The notes: generated by a model from the sequence alone, not told the origin. DNA of 64,000 bases from Porphyra umbilicalis (GCA_002049455.2 KV918882.1:62001-126000); one strand, 5' to 3'; numbered from the stretch's first letter, positions 1 through 10,830 are shown. Translations and numbers: made by a program.

Positions 1-2380
1 GCGCCACGGACTGCCACGGCACACGGGGAAGGTATTCTCCAAGCCAATGGTACTCTCGCCAGAGAGAAACCGCTGAGAATCACAAAGGAGAGTGAGACGT
101 ACGCTCCCGCGGCCCACACCACGGAGCATGGGAGCCGCACGTTGGCACTCCTGCGGGAAAAGCCGGAGTCACGAGAACTATGCCGGTTTCCTAAAGTTTG
201 GGACGCACCACAGGGACCTTCAGGGGACCCAAGTATTCCGGATAATACCGGCATCAGTGACACAGTGACCGGTGTCTGAGACCTCCTCACGCCAAAAAAC
301 CGGCATACCTGGGCTCTTGAGGACCGCAGAAACGAGGGACTGCGGCAGAGCTATGTCACTCTCATCCGTTCATTTCATGATCGACCGATACGGATAGAGA
401 GCGTCGTTGCATCCAAACCACAGGCTGGTGCACGGCCCTGGACAGGATCTCAAATTGTACCGATCCCTGAATATTCCAAATTATCATTCCCTAAATACGG
501 CCAACAACGTAGCGTTTACCTTGAGCATGAGCAATTGGGTCCATACGCGGATCCCGGGTCGGCAACGCGCCAACCCAAGCGAGTGTAAAGATGCAAAGCA
601 GATGCAAGGCAGAGGCACGTGCCGATGGTCCTGGTCCAACATGGAAGCGGGGGAGAAAAACACCGAGGGGAGCAGAGGGGCAGCGAGAAGCAAGGACGTT
701 GGGGGACAGGGGGGAAGCAATAAAGGAGAGAGAGAGCGCGCCCTTCAGTTACTCATCCCTCCACCTGCCGTCGCCCGCCGTCCGCGCCGCCACGCCCGTC
801 CGCCCGCCGTCCCGTTCCGCGCCGTTGGCGCGGTGCACCGTCCGCGCGCTCGGCCGCGTGCGCGCGCGTGCCTCGCCGCCGCCGCCGTGCTTGCATGGCA
901 AGACCGGGGCGGGCGGTCCCGAGCAGGCTGGGGGCAAGTAGTCGAACCAGTCGACCGACAGCGTGTCGACGGCCCGGGGCTCCATGGTTGCGTGGACGGG
1001 GAGAGAGTTGGCTACAGCAGTGGGGAGGCGAGCGGTGAAAGAATGAGCTCAGGAGGGGGGAGGGTGGTTGTGGGGGAGGCGTGATGGACGGATGGTGTGT
1101 TTTGTTTGGATGGGGCGTCGTGGTTCTCAAGTTAAGGCTGAGCGACCGACGCAGGGGCTGGCCTCGGGGTCACCCTCATGTCCTCGGGGGCACCCCCTTT
1201 TGACGGCCCTTGTTGAGCCCCTCTCCTTGTCCAATGAAATGGGAGGTGGGGAGCAGCAGGCGACGGTGAGCGGCGGTGAGCGGTGGACGACAGTCGATCC
1301 CCAGCGGGTGCCACAAAACCGGAATAGTGAGTCGAGTATGCCGGTTTCTGTTAGGAGATGCCAATTCTTCGCCCGGTTTTTCCCGTAGGGCACAAATGTC
1401 TCAGATGATCGACCGGCATTCGAGTAATCCACCCCAGAACGAGTGTCGTGGGCCTCGAGATCGAGAAAAGGAGGCAGATCCAGGGCAACGAGTCTCGGCC
1501 TGAAATCCCTGTTTGTGGCTCTCTGTGATGCAGCGCTGCCGTACCAGCTGTTGCGTACAGCTCGAGACTGAAGATTGATAAGGACCTGGAAGGGGAGCAG
1601 CACGAAGTGGCGACCGCACAGGCGCCAAGAATCTTCGTGGCCCCCCGCCACACCCCCTCCCGGGCAGGGCCCACCAACCCCCATGCCATGTTGCGACGTT
1701 CCTAGAATAATCCTCTATCGCCAAGAGCGACGATTTCTGTCGTACTCCTCCGTGTATCAAACAGAGGCCGGGCCCAAATTTCGTTTTATAAACTATCCAG
1801 TGGGCACAAGAGAATCAACAAAAGGTTAATCCGCCAAGAGCAATGTGTAGTCCCTGGCAATGAACCTCGGACACATATGATTCCGTGTTTGACGAGCGCA
1901 CAGGAAAGTAAAAAAGAAAGTTTCGACAGCAATGTGGCACGTCCGGCTGGATTAATTGCGATCGTCTGCAAAGTGGGGCATGTGCTGATTTGCTGTACCG
2001 GCGCTGGTACCCACAATTTTCAAATTGCCTCCGAACGCCTCCAGTACAGGCTGAAATGGCATGTACTAGGCCATATTCGACCCCCCTCCACACTGCAAAA
2101 CTTCCAATATAGTATAGAAACGATTTTCGCGTTTTAGACCGCGGCGCACCACTGCACTCTCGCAGTATAGACAAGAACTGCGTCCCAGACATGAAACGTC
2201 GACCTCTGTGACAGCCAGATTGCGGTTGTCTCTGAGCGAAGAGCGTGTCCGGTCAACGGTGCGTTTCGTAGTGCACGGAGAAGCACTCGCCCGGCCGCAT
2301 TCCGGCCGTGTACGTGACGCTGCCTGGATCGATTACGTTGCAGGGCAAATGGTGGTGTATGTTGCGCTCCCTGGGGCTTC
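1..2380. other. no recognisable gene; intergenic/unknown sequence
   Basis: No open frame here has a recognisable motif, and overlapping frames are open on both strands in the GC-rich part (about 750-1100), which points to composition and not coding. The motif ATGCCGGTTTC occurs at about 182 and 1337, and its reverse complement at about 297, which may be a remnant of a dispersed element. One unit of the 61-bp repeat family seen at 20993-21358 lies at 1636-1676. The copia element inserted at the right edge of this stretch. Confidence 0.5.
1636..1676 (+). repeat. solitary copy related to the 61-bp repeat family
   Basis: This segment contains CCGCCACACCCCCTCCCGGG followed by CAGGGCCCACCA. It matches the core of the 61-bp units tandemly arrayed at 20993-21358, about 19 kb away, so that family is dispersed as well as tandem. 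Confidence 0.7.
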
Positions 2381-2385
2381 CAGGT
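2381..2385. repeat. target site duplication of copia element (left)
   Basis: The bases CAGGT lie immediately left of the left LTR. The same five bases lie immediately right of the right LTR at 8349-8353. A 5-bp duplication is the expected integrase footprint for Ty1/copia elements and fixes the element boundaries. Confidence 0.9.
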
Positions 2386-2757
2386 TGTGAAGTCGGTGTG
2401 GTCAAGTGGGTGCGTTGTTTTACTATGGCAGAGGTCCTGGGCCGTGTCCAGCCACCTAATGTACCCCAGGCGGCCCCAGGACAGGTCGTCGGGCAGCCCG
2501 CTCTCGGAGCACACCCACGTGCCTCAGTTCTCAGTGCGCGCGGGCCGCGGCGCACCTCCCAGAACGGGGCATGCACCTCCCCACACAAGTCCCCCCCCCG
2601 AGCTCACCCCAGCAGAGAGTGCCCACTACGAGACCAACAAATCAAGTACACACAAGTACAAAACATACAACAAGTGCATAGGTAAATACTCAAAACTGAG
2701 TCCCAATGCTCAACCGGGTAAGTACAGACAAATGGAATTGCTGAGCCATGCTCAACA
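2386..2757 (-). repeat. 3' LTR of copia element
   Basis: This is a 372-bp direct repeat of 7976-8348. On the minus strand it begins TGTTGAGC and ends TCACA, the TG...CA termini typical of LTRs. Differences from the other LTR are concentrated in the part nearest the internal region (around 2636, 2690, 2732 and 2750). Confidence 0.93.
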
Positions 2758-2765
2758 CTCCCCCC
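2758..2765 (-). other. polypurine tract of copia element
   Basis: On the minus strand the sequence GGGGGGAG directly precedes the 3' LTR. A purine run at this place is where plus-strand DNA synthesis is primed in LTR retroelements. Confidence 0.75.
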
Positions 2766-3634
2766 AATTACATTGTGACGGTTCCGGAGTCCGGATGCAA
2801 GGTAGCCCGGCTTCCGGCTTACAGCATCATTTGGCTTCCCGATCGCCGCTGCTCGGGCCCGGGCTGTAGCAGTACAGCCCTCCTCGGGAAGCCATATCAG
2901 TTTTGGGCTGTACTGATACAGAACCCCCCCTCCCCGACTTGGCCGCAAAACGCGATGTGGGCCAAAAAAAACCGCTCACCGCCAAGTCGACAACCGCCGA
3001 CTCGGACAGCATCAGAGCACCCGCCAGCCGACCGCCAGGCCGCCGCAAGCCGCCCAACCGCCGCAAAGTCGACGCAAACCGCCGACTTGGTAGAGACGCA
3101 TGAAGCGGGGCTGTATCAGTACAGCCCTCCCCCCGCCACTTAAAACAAAAAAACAATGTCCGCCAAGTCCGCCTCGGTCGACGCGGACAGCATCGGAGAA
3201 GCCCATAGCCGACCGCCCGACCGCCGCAGGCCACCCAGTCGGCGTAAAGGCGACGCAAGCCGCTGCCTTCGTAGCGATGCAAGGGCCTGGAGCTGTATCA
3301 GTACAGCCGTAACGGCTACCGCCCAGCCGAAAATCGAATTGACGCGGTCGTCCAATGTTGATCGGATCGTCCGACGAAACGTTCGGTAGACATCGATTCG
3401 ACCGGCCGCCCCCGACTCGATCGGCGAAACGTTGACTTGATCGACGAATTTCGGCACGAATCCGACTCGGGCTGTATCAGTACAGCCCGCCGACAATCTG
3501 ATCCCGATTCCGAGGAGGGCTGTACTGATACAGCCCAGCCCCCGACTTCGCCGTAAACCGCCCAATCGACCCGAAGCCGTTCCGGGCCGCCGACACCGCC
3601 ACTCCGCCGCCAACCGCCGCCCCCCCGAGGGGGT
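2766..3634 (-). other. copia 3' noncoding tract with six 20-bp palindromes
   Basis: About 870 bp lie between the gag-pol stop and the polypurine tract, which is long for a copia element. No coding frame was recognised. The palindrome GGGCTGTA-(4 nt)-TACAGCCC, or a close variant, occurs at 2861-2880, 2905-2924 (decayed right arm), 3108-3127, 3290-3309, 3469-3488 and 3517-3536. The loop is TCAG, CTGA or GCAG. Two of them sit in an imperfect direct repeat of about 182 bp (from about 2980 and from about 3160), so the tract has grown by internal duplication. Confidence 0.8.
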
Positions 3635-6600
3635 TCAGCACTGCGGCGCAGGACGTAGGGCCCGCGTGCCGCTACTCCCCGAAGTGCCCAGATCCGAGCC
3701 AACGCCGATGACGCCCCGGAATGTGGTGAACGCAGGGGCCGGCAGTGGCTTCGTCATGCCATCTGCGGGCATGTCGGCGCTGGGAAGAAAGTAGAAGGCA
3801 ACCTCCCCACGCGCGACGTAGTCGCGCACCATGTGGTACGCAACGTCTACGTGCTTGGTACGCCCGGTGGCTTCGGGATTGTTGACCAAAGCGAGGCACG
3901 CCTGGTTGTCCTCCCCCGTGGGCACGGCGTCCCCGTCGACGCCCAGCTCCGACAGAAGTTTGCGCAGCCACAGCGCCTCCTTGGTCGCCATAGCGGCGGC
4001 GACGTACTCGGCCTCGGCCGTTGACGTCGCCACGGTCGACTGGCGCTTGCTCGTCCACGATATCGGCCCGCCATTGAGGGTGAAGACAAAGCCCGTCGTC
4101 GACCGACGAGCGTCAATATCGCCTGCCCAGTCTGCGTCAACGTACCCTTGGAGAGGCTTGTCGTCGCCGTACACGACGCCTAGTCGCGTAGCCCCGCGAA
4201 GATATCGGAGCACCCCCTTGGCCGCGCGCATGTGGTCCTCCTCGGGGCATGACATGTAGCGGGAGAGCACGCCCACGGCAAAGGCAATGTCCGGCCTCGT
4301 CGTCGTGGAGAGGTACAGCAACGAGCCAACAAGCTCGGCGTACCGGTTGCCCTCGGGCAGTAGATTCTCCCCCGTCTTGCAAAGCTTGGCACCTGACACC
4401 ATGGGCGTCTTGTTAGGCGCAGACTTGTCCATCTGGAAAGCCTCAAGCAGGGAAGTGACATGCCCCGGATTGCTCAGGGTGATCACCTTGGCAGCCCGAT
4501 CTCGCATGACCTTCATGCCAATGAAGTCCTTGACCTCACCCATGTCGGGCACGTCGAAAGACGCCGACACCGAGGCCTTGACCATCTGGACCCCTTCGAG
4601 GCTTTTTCCAGCCACAATGAGATCGTCCACGTAGACGAGGATGTAGACAAGCCCGTGCACAGGGTGGCTCCACGTGTAGAGGCACGGGTCCACCTTGGAC
4701 CGGACCGCTCCGATGGCATTGAGCTCTTTGTTAAGCTTGATGCCCCACAATCGTCCCGCCTGTTTGGTCCCATAGAGAGCCAGGTTCAGACGGCGGACAT
4801 CACCTTCCTCCCCCGGCTCGGCTCCGACCGGAAGCTTGATGTACATCTCCTTGTCCATCTTTGCGTTGAGGAAGGCCGTCTTCACATCCACGTGGTGAAC
4901 TTCCCAGTCCTTGGCCGCCGCCACCGCGAAGAGCGCGCGTGTCGTGGCCGAGCTCGGCACTGGTGCCCATGTCTCATCAAAGTCGCGCCCCGGCACTTGG
5001 TTGAAGCCCTGCGCCACCAGTCGCGCCTTGTACCGAGTCATGTTGCCCTCAGCATCGTGCTTGATGTCGTACACGTACCGCGTTTTGACAGCCTTACGCT
5101 TGTTGCTGCTCCTGGTATTGGACCAGGTACCAAGCTTCTTGAGTGCGAGGTACTCTTCTTTCTCAGCCGCCTTCCAACGCGGCCAGTCCGATCGCGCACG
5201 CGCCTCCTTCGCATTGGCTGGCGCCTTGGTCAGGTCCCATCCCGACGGATCTCCGCCCTTGGGTCCTTCTGCAGCGTATGCCTTTGGGTTACGCTCCCAC
5301 CAGGTAACCTTGGGTGCCGGCTTGCGCTTCGACCGCCGGAGTGCTTGCACCCCGTCGTCACCACTCTCTGTGGTGGATCCAGACAGCACGTCGTGTTCAT
5401 CATGATCCGCCGCGTCCTCGCCGGCGTCATTGTCATCTCCGTCTTCTGCGTCGAGTCCGGAAGCCTCGTCCGGCTCAACGTCGCTCTCTGACGATTGCTG
5501 CGAGGCATACTCGTCCCCGCTTGCGGCTTCCGCTTCCAGCATGTCCATGGCGCCGTCCTCCTTGTCACCATCCGTCTGACTGGTCAGGAAAGGGGTGGAA
5601 GCAGGGCCAGGGACAGAGGTCATCTTGATGGCCTTGCTTGAGGTCTCCTCCATGAGCACATCTCGGCGCTCAAAGACCTTGTTTGAGCCATCCTCTAGGA
5701 TGCGGTAGGCCTTGCCACCAACAGTGTAGCCGACAAAACGGCCGACGTCGGTCCTGGGTTCCAGCTTTCGCTGCTGCTGCTTGGGCTTCAGAGCCCATGC
5801 CCGGCTCCCCCAGACCCGAAATCCCTTCACGTCGGGGCGTCTCCCCGTGAGGTCTTCCAGCGGGGTCACATCTTGACCCGCCTTGGGGGATCGGTTGAGC
5901 ACGTGGATGACGGATGACAAAGCCTCCGCCCACAGCTCCTCTTCCGCTTCGGCGTCCAGAAGAGCCGCACGGACGCGCTCCATGATGTACCGGTTGGCGC
6001 GCTCTGCCTTCCCGTTCTGCTGCGAAGAGTACGGCGCCGTCTTCTCAGACGTAATGCCTTTGTCTTCATACCAGGCTTGGAGGTCGCGGCTCACGTACTC
6101 CTTGGCGCCATCGTGACGAACCCACTTCACCTTAAGCCCAGTTAGGGTCTCTAGCTGCTTGATGCGGGCCTTGAGGACATCCGGAACCATGCCCTTGGAC
6201 TTGATGGGCGTCGCCGTGATGAACCCAGTGGAGTCTTCCATCAGAGTCACGAAGTAGACAGAGCCGTCCAGCGACGCCGTCAACGGCCCATCAACGTCCG
6301 TGTGAACCAACTCACACTTGGTGGTGGTCGTTGTCGAGCGATGATGCGGAGAACGCGCCATCTTTCCGTCGACACAAGGCACGCATACCGTACCAGGAAC
6401 GCGCTTGGCGTCTGCTACCGTCGATGGAATCCCATCGACCATCCCAACCACACGCTTGAGGTTCTCGAAACCCAGGTGGTTGAAACGGCGGTGCCACAGC
6501 TCTGCCTCGCCGTCCATGTGCGTGGAGGCGGCTCTGGCCGACGCCGTGACCGGAGTCACCTTGAGCACGTAGTTCTCCGACTCGTTGACCGAGCCGACGA

Positions 6601-7819
6601 CAGACGGGTTGCTCAAAACTCCGCTCGCGAGCACCGCTTCCCCATCACTGAGGATATAGCAGGCGTCGCCAACGAACACCACGGCACCGCCACAGAGGTC
6701 GACCGCTCGGACCGACAGAAGGTTGTCTGTCAGATCCGGCACAAGCATGGCCTCATCGAGGACCATGCGAGCCGTGGTGATTCCCTTCCCCACGTCCATG
6801 GACGCGTATCCGTGCCCCTTGATGGGCACCTTGTGGCCGTCAGCTAGAGTGACCTTGGCCCCGCTCCCCGTCGTCTTGACGGTGAAACCCGCGTCCTGGG
6901 CGGCCATATGGTTGGTCGCACCCGAGTCCAACACCCAGGTCGAGGACCCGCTGGTGCTCCCGGAAGCGTTGAGCTTCCCGGCCTGGCCTGCCGACGCAGC
7001 GTAGGCCAATGCGGCGCGGGGAGGTGCACCACCTCCACCGCCACCCTCACGACGCCCGCCATTTGGCTTCTTGTTGCCCTTGGCGTCGTCGGCCTTCTTC
7101 TTGAGACAGTCGCGCTTCATGTGCCCCTTCTTGTCGCAGTAGTAGCACACGATCGCGCGCTTGTCCCACGGCTTCTTAGAAGCCGTTGCCGCAAACGCTT
7201 GCGACTTGACGCCGGTCGCCGAGGACGACCGCCCATGGCTCCCCCGCTGCTCCACAGTGAGCAGCTTGGCGCTCACGTCAGCGAGGTTGCGCTTCCCGTC
7301 CATGTTCTCCAGAACGGTCTTGATCATGTCATACTCGGCCGGAAGGCCCGACAGGATCTGCAGGACAAGCGTGTTCTCGTCCACCTGATTTCCCAGCATG
7401 GAGAGCTCTTGACGGATGCCCTTGGCGCGCGACGTGTACTTGATGATGTTCTCGTCGCTGCCCTTCTTGAGGTTGCTCAGCTCATGCATGAGCTGCAGCA
7501 GGCGTGCGTTGTCCCGCGCCTCAAAGATGTCCTTGAGCGCATCCCACGCCTCCTTGGCCGTACTGACCGCCGTCACCGAATAAAGATGAACCGGCTTGAC
7601 CGACATCTGGATTGTCGCCAGGGCCGACTCGTTCATGAGGTCCCACGCCTCAGCTGCAACGTCGCTCGTGGCACCGCTCCCAGACGCGGGGCGGTCCGTC
7701 ACAACCGCAGCCCAAACCTTCTCCTTGATCATCTGTGCACGGCAGTACACAGCCCAGACCTTGTAGTCGTCGTCCAGCTGCGCGAAGCGGGGGCCAGCGT
7801 AGCGGCCGTACTCCGACAT
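3635..7819 (-). CDS. gag-pol polyprotein of Ty1/copia retrotransposon
   Basis: This polyprotein would make the capsid and the enzymes for reverse transcription and integration. The start at 7819 is the first in-frame ATG after the 5' LTR and primer site; the open frame continues upstream into the LTR, but that part should not be translated. It gives 1394 residues. Visible in order are a gag domain; a CCHC zinc knuckle near residues 225-238; a protease DSG near 298; the GAG pre-integrase histidines (LWHRRFNHLG) near 442-451; integrase D508, D570 and E606, i.e. D-x61-D-x35-E; an acidic linker near 745-815; reverse transcriptase about 897-1140 with YVDD at 1063-1066; and RNase H from about 1225 with YVDADWAG and the STAEAEY motif. 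The order protease-integrase-RT-RNase H defines copia rather than gypsy. No stop or frameshift is seen. Confidence 0.95.
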   Translation of the reverse strand: MSEYGRYAGPRFAQLDDDYKVWAVYCRAQMIKEKVWAAVVTDRPASGSGATSDVAAEAWDLMNESALATIQMSVKPVHLYSVTAVSTAKEAWDALKDIFEARDNARLLQLMHELSNLKKGSDENIIKYTSRAKGIRQELSMLGNQVDENTLVLQILSGLPAEYDMIKTVLENMDGKRNLADVSAKLLTVEQRGSHGRSSSATGVKSQAFAATASKKPWDKRAIVCYYCDKKGHMKRDCLKKKADDAKGNKKPNGGRREGGGGGGAPPRAALAYAASAGQAGKLNASGSTSGSSTWVLDSGATNHMAAQDAGFTVKTTGSGAKVTLADGHKVPIKGHGYASMDVGKGITTARMVLDEAMLVPDLTDNLLSVRAVDLCGGAVVFVGDACYILSDGEAVLASGVLSNPSVVGSVNESENYVLKVTPVTASARAASTHMDGEAELWHRRFNHLGFENLKRVVGMVDGIPSTVADAKRVPGTVCVPCVDGKMARSPHHRSTTTTTKCELVHTDVDGPLTASLDGSVYFVTLMEDSTGFITATPIKSKGMVPDVLKARIKQLETLTGLKVKWVRHDGAKEYVSRDLQAWYEDKGITSEKTAPYSSQQNGKAERANRYIMERVRAALLDAEAEEELWAEALSSVIHVLNRSPKAGQDVTPLEDLTGRRPDVKGFRVWGSRAWALKPKQQQRKLEPRTDVGRFVGYTVGGKAYRILEDGSNKVFERRDVLMEETSSKAIKMTSVPGPASTPFLTSQTDGDKEDGAMDMLEAEAASGDEYASQQSSESDVEPDEASGLDAEDGDDNDAGEDAADHDEHDVLSGSTTESGDDGVQALRRSKRKPAPKVTWWERNPKAYAAEGPKGGDPSGWDLTKAPANAKEARARSDWPRWKAAEKEEYLALKKLGTWSNTRSSNKRKAVKTRYVYDIKHDAEGNMTRYKARLVAQGFNQVPGRDFDETWAPVPSSATTRALFAVAAAKDWEVHHVDVKTAFLNAKMDKEMYIKLPVGAEPGEEGDVRRLNLALYGTKQAGRLWGIKLNKELNAIGAVRSKVDPCLYTWSHPVHGLVYILVYVDDLIVAGKSLEGVQMVKASVSASFDVPDMGEVKDFIGMKVMRDRAAKVITLSNPGHVTSLLEAFQMDKSAPNKTPMVSGAKLCKTGENLLPEGNRYAELVGSLLYLSTTTRPDIAFAVGVLSRYMSCPEEDHMRAAKGVLRYLRGATRLGVVYGDDKPLQGYVDADWAGDIDARRSTTGFVFTLNGGPISWTSKRQSTVATSTAEAEYVAAAMATKEALWLRKLLSELGVDGDAVPTGEDNQACLALVNNPEATGRTKHVDVAYHMVRDYVARGEVAFYFLPSADMPADGMTKPLPAPAFTTFRGVIGVGSDLGTSGSSGTRALRPAPQC

Positions 7820-7961
7820 GACGATGACAACCACGCCAGCAGGCGCGGCACTGACGACGTGGGAGGCTATACCCACCTGCCCGACGCCGGAACACACGGC
7901 AACCCAACCAAGGTCGTCCCGCCAACAACGGCACGGAAGACGACGATGACCACCAGCGACA

Positions 7962-7975
7962 CTGGGCCCATAACC
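7962..7975 (-). other. primer-binding site, initiator-Met tRNA anticodon-arm type
   Basis: Directly next to the 5' LTR the minus strand reads GGTTATGGGCCCAG. This is the complement of CTGGGCCCATAACC, the anticodon stem-loop of initiator tRNA-Met. From family knowledge, Drosophila copia uses the same internal half-tRNA primer; most plant copia elements instead pair with the 3' end of tRNA-Met. Confidence 0.8.
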
Positions 7976-8348
7976 TGTGAAGTCGGTGTGGTCAAGTGGG
8001 TGCGTTGTTTTACTATGGCAGAGGTCCTGGGCCGTGTCCAGCCACCTAATGTACCCCAGGCGGCCCCAGGACAGGTCGTCGGGCAGCCCGCTCTCGGAGC
8101 ACACCCACGTGCCTCAGTTCTCAGTGCGCGCGGGCCGCGGCGCACCTCCCAGAACGGGGCATGCACCTCCCCACACAAGTCCCCCCCCCCGAGCTCACCC
8201 CAGCAGAGAGTGCCCACTACGAGACCAATAAATCAAGTACACACAAGTACAAAACATACAACAAGTGCATAGGTAAATACCCAAAACTGAGTCCCAATGC
8301 TCAACCGGGTAAGTACAGACAAGTGGAATTGCTGAGCCAGGCTCAACA
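7976..8348 (-). repeat. 5' LTR of copia element
   Basis: This is the 373-bp partner of 2386-2757, with the same termini. It carries a C run one base longer (around 8181) and four substitutions by eye. It should hold the element promoter and transcription start, but no TATA box was convincingly recognised. Confidence 0.93.
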
Positions 8349-8353
8349 CAGGT
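8349..8353. repeat. target site duplication of copia element (right)
   Basis: CAGGT directly follows the right LTR and matches 2381-2385 exactly. Confidence 0.9.
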
Positions 8354-8408
8354 GCTCCCGTCACCCCCCCCAAACCGGCTCCCTGGGACGATTCGCGGGG
8401 CTGCCCCC

Positions 8409-8451
8409 CGCCCCCTCCCCCCCCCCCCCCCCCTTCCCCCCCCCCCCCCCA
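8409..8451. repeat. C-homopolymer tract
   Basis: This stretch is almost pure cytosine, broken by a few T. On the complementary strand it is a G run that could form a quadruplex. The exact length in the assembly is doubtful because long homopolymers are read poorly. Confidence 0.8.
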
Positions 8452-8454
8452 CTC

Positions 8455-10830
8455 CACTTGCACACCACTTGCCCGCCGCTCGCCCGCCGCCGACACAGCA
8501 CCACTTGCTCGCCGTCTGACCCAGCGCCACTTGCCCGCCGCAAGCCCACCACTTGCCCACCGACTCTTGCCTGCCGCCAACAAGCCGCCCGCCCGCCACA
8601 TGCCCGCCACTTGCCCGCCGCCAACGAGCCGCCCGCCCACTAGTTGCACGCCACACGCCCGCCGCCAACATACCGCCCGCCTGCCACTCGTCCCCCACTT
8701 GCCAGCCGCCACTGAGCCGCCCGCTCGCCACATGCCCGCCACTTGCCCGCCGCCAACGAGCGGCCCGCCCGCTAGTTGCACGCCACACGCCCGCCGCCAA
8801 CATACCGCCCGCCTGCCACTCGTCCCCCACTTGCCCGCCGCCAACGAGCCGCCCGCCCGCTAGTTGCACGCCACACGCCCGCCGCCAACATACCGCCCGC
8901 CTGCCACTCGTCCCCCACTTGCCAGCCGCCAACGAGCCGCCCGCCCGCCACATGCCCGCCACTTGCCCGCCGCCAACGAACCGACCACCCGCCACTCGCC
9001 CGCCACACGCCCGCCACCAACCAGCTGCCCGTTCACCAATTGCCCGCCACTTGCCCGCAGCCAACCAGCTACCCACCCGCCTCTCTCCCCGCACTTGCCC
9101 GCCACCAAGAAGCTGCCCGCCCGCCAATTGCCCACCACATGCTCGCCGCCAACAAGCTGCCAACTCGCCACTCGCCCCGCACTTGCCAGGCGCCAACGAG
9201 CCGCCCGCCCGCCACATGCCCGCCACTTGCCCGCAGCCAACGAGCCGACCACTCGCCACACGCCCGCCACCAACCCGCCCGCCACATGCCCGCCACTTGC
9301 CCGCAGCCAACGCGCCGACCACCCGCCACCAACCAGCTGCCCGCCCACCAACTGCCCGCCACACGCCCGCCACCAACCCGCCCGCCACATGCCCGCCACC
9401 TGCCCCCAGCCAATGCGCCGACCACCCGCCACCAACCAGCTGCCCGCCCACCAATTGCCCGCCACACGCCCGCCGCCAACAAGCTGCCAACTCGCCACTC
9501 GCCCCGCACTTGCCCGCCACCAACAAGCTGCCCGCCGCCAACAAGCCGCCCGCCCACAAGTTGCACGCCACACACCTGCCACCAACCAGCTGCCCGCCCA
9601 CCACTTGCCCGCCACCAACAAGCTGCCCGCCGCCAACAAGCCGCCCGCCCACAAGTTGCACGCCACATTCCCGCCACCAACCAGCTGCCCGCCCACCACT
9701 TGCCCGTCACACGCCCGCCACCAACAAGCTGCCCGCCGCCAACAAGCCGCCCGCCCACAAGTTGCACGCCACACACCTGCCGCCAACCAGCTGCCCGCCC
9801 ACCACTTGCCCGCCACCAACAAGCTGCCCGCCGCCAACAAGCCGCCCGCCCACAAGTTGCACGCCACACACCTGCCACCAACCAGCTGCCCGCCCACCAC
9901 TTGCCCGCCACAAACAAGCTGCCCGCCGCCAACAAGCCGCCCGCCCACAAGTTGCACGCCACACACCCGACACCAACCAGCTGCCCGCCCACCACTTGCC
10001 CGTCACACGCCCGCCACCAACAAGCTGCCCGCCGCCAACAAGCCGCCCGCCCACAAGTTGCACGCCACACACCCGCCACCAACGAGCTGCCCGCCCACCA
10101 CTTGCCCGCCACCAACAAGCTGCCCGCCGCCAACAAGCCGCCCGCCCACAAGTTGCACGCCACACACCTGCCACCAACCAGCTGCCCGCCCACCACTTGC
10201 CCGCCACCAACAAGCTGCCCGCCGCCAACAAGCCGCCCGCCCACAAGTTGCACGCCACACACCCGACACCAACCAGCTGCCCGCCCACCACTTGCCCGTC
10301 ACACGCCCGCCACCAACAAGCTGCCCGCCGCCAACATGCCGCCCGCCCACAAGTTGCGCGCCACACACCCGCCACCAACCAGCTGCCCGCCCACCACTTG
10401 CCCGTCACAGGCCCGCCACCAACAAGCTGCCCGCCGCCAACAAGCCGCCCGCCCGCTAGTTGCACGCCACACACCCGCCACCAACCAGCTGCCCGCCCAC
10501 CAATTGCCCACCACAGGCCCACCACCAACACACCGCCTGCCCGCCATTTGCCGCACACTTGCCCGCCGCCAAGCACGCACCCGCCCCCCACTTGGCCGCG
10601 ATCGGCCGGCCGCCAACCCAGCGCCTGTCCGCCACCGGGCCGCCGCCTATCCATCGCCGTCCCGCCGCCACATTCCTACCGTCGACCCACGACCTGCCCG
10701 TCACCTACCCGCCGACCAACGACCACCCACCTGCCGCATGTCCACCATTTGCGGACCACTTGCCCGCCCTTTGCCCACCACCTACCCACCGCCTACTCAC
10801 CACTCGCCCACCACCTGTCCGCCGCCTGGC
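8455..10830. repeat. GC-rich minisatellite, ~95-bp units (some 106 bp)
   Basis: Units built on TTGCCCGCCACCAACAAGC-type words are repeated in tandem. Measured spacings between successive CAACAAGCTG words from 9521 on are 95, 106, 95, 95, 106 and 95 bp; the longer unit carries an 11-bp CGTCACACGCC-type insert. The left part (8530-9480) is made of more divergent units with GTTGCACGCC and CACTCGTCCCC words. All three plus frames and at least two minus frames are open for hundreds of codons. That is explained by the lack of stop-like words in the unit, so I do not call a protein here. Confidence 0.85.

Larger units (their letters stand above)
2386..8348 (-). mobile_element. complete Ty1/copia-type LTR retrotransposon, minus strand
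   Basis: The element is about 5.96 kb and is bounded by two direct repeats of 372 and 373 bp that read TGTTGA...TCACA on the minus strand. It is flanked by a perfect CAGGT duplication. In order from its 5' end (right) it has an LTR, a primer-binding site, one gag-pol frame with protease, integrase, reverse transcriptase and RNase H in copia order, a noncoding 3' tract of about 0.88 kb with six short palindromes, a G-rich polypurine tract and the second LTR. By eye the LTRs differ by four substitutions and one C-run length change. With the uninterrupted frame, this indicates a recent and possibly still competent insertion. It is a nuclear transposable element, not a host gene. Confidence 0.95.

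Noticed and set aside
182..310. Possible terminal inverted repeats (TATGCCGGTTT and AAACCGGCATA) of a small element
   Set aside because: Only about 11 bp match and no target duplication is visible; too weak to call.
7820..8104. Extension of the gag-pol frame upstream into the LTR
   Set aside because: The primer-binding site and LTR boundary lie within the extension; the first ATG after the primer site in frame is at 7819.
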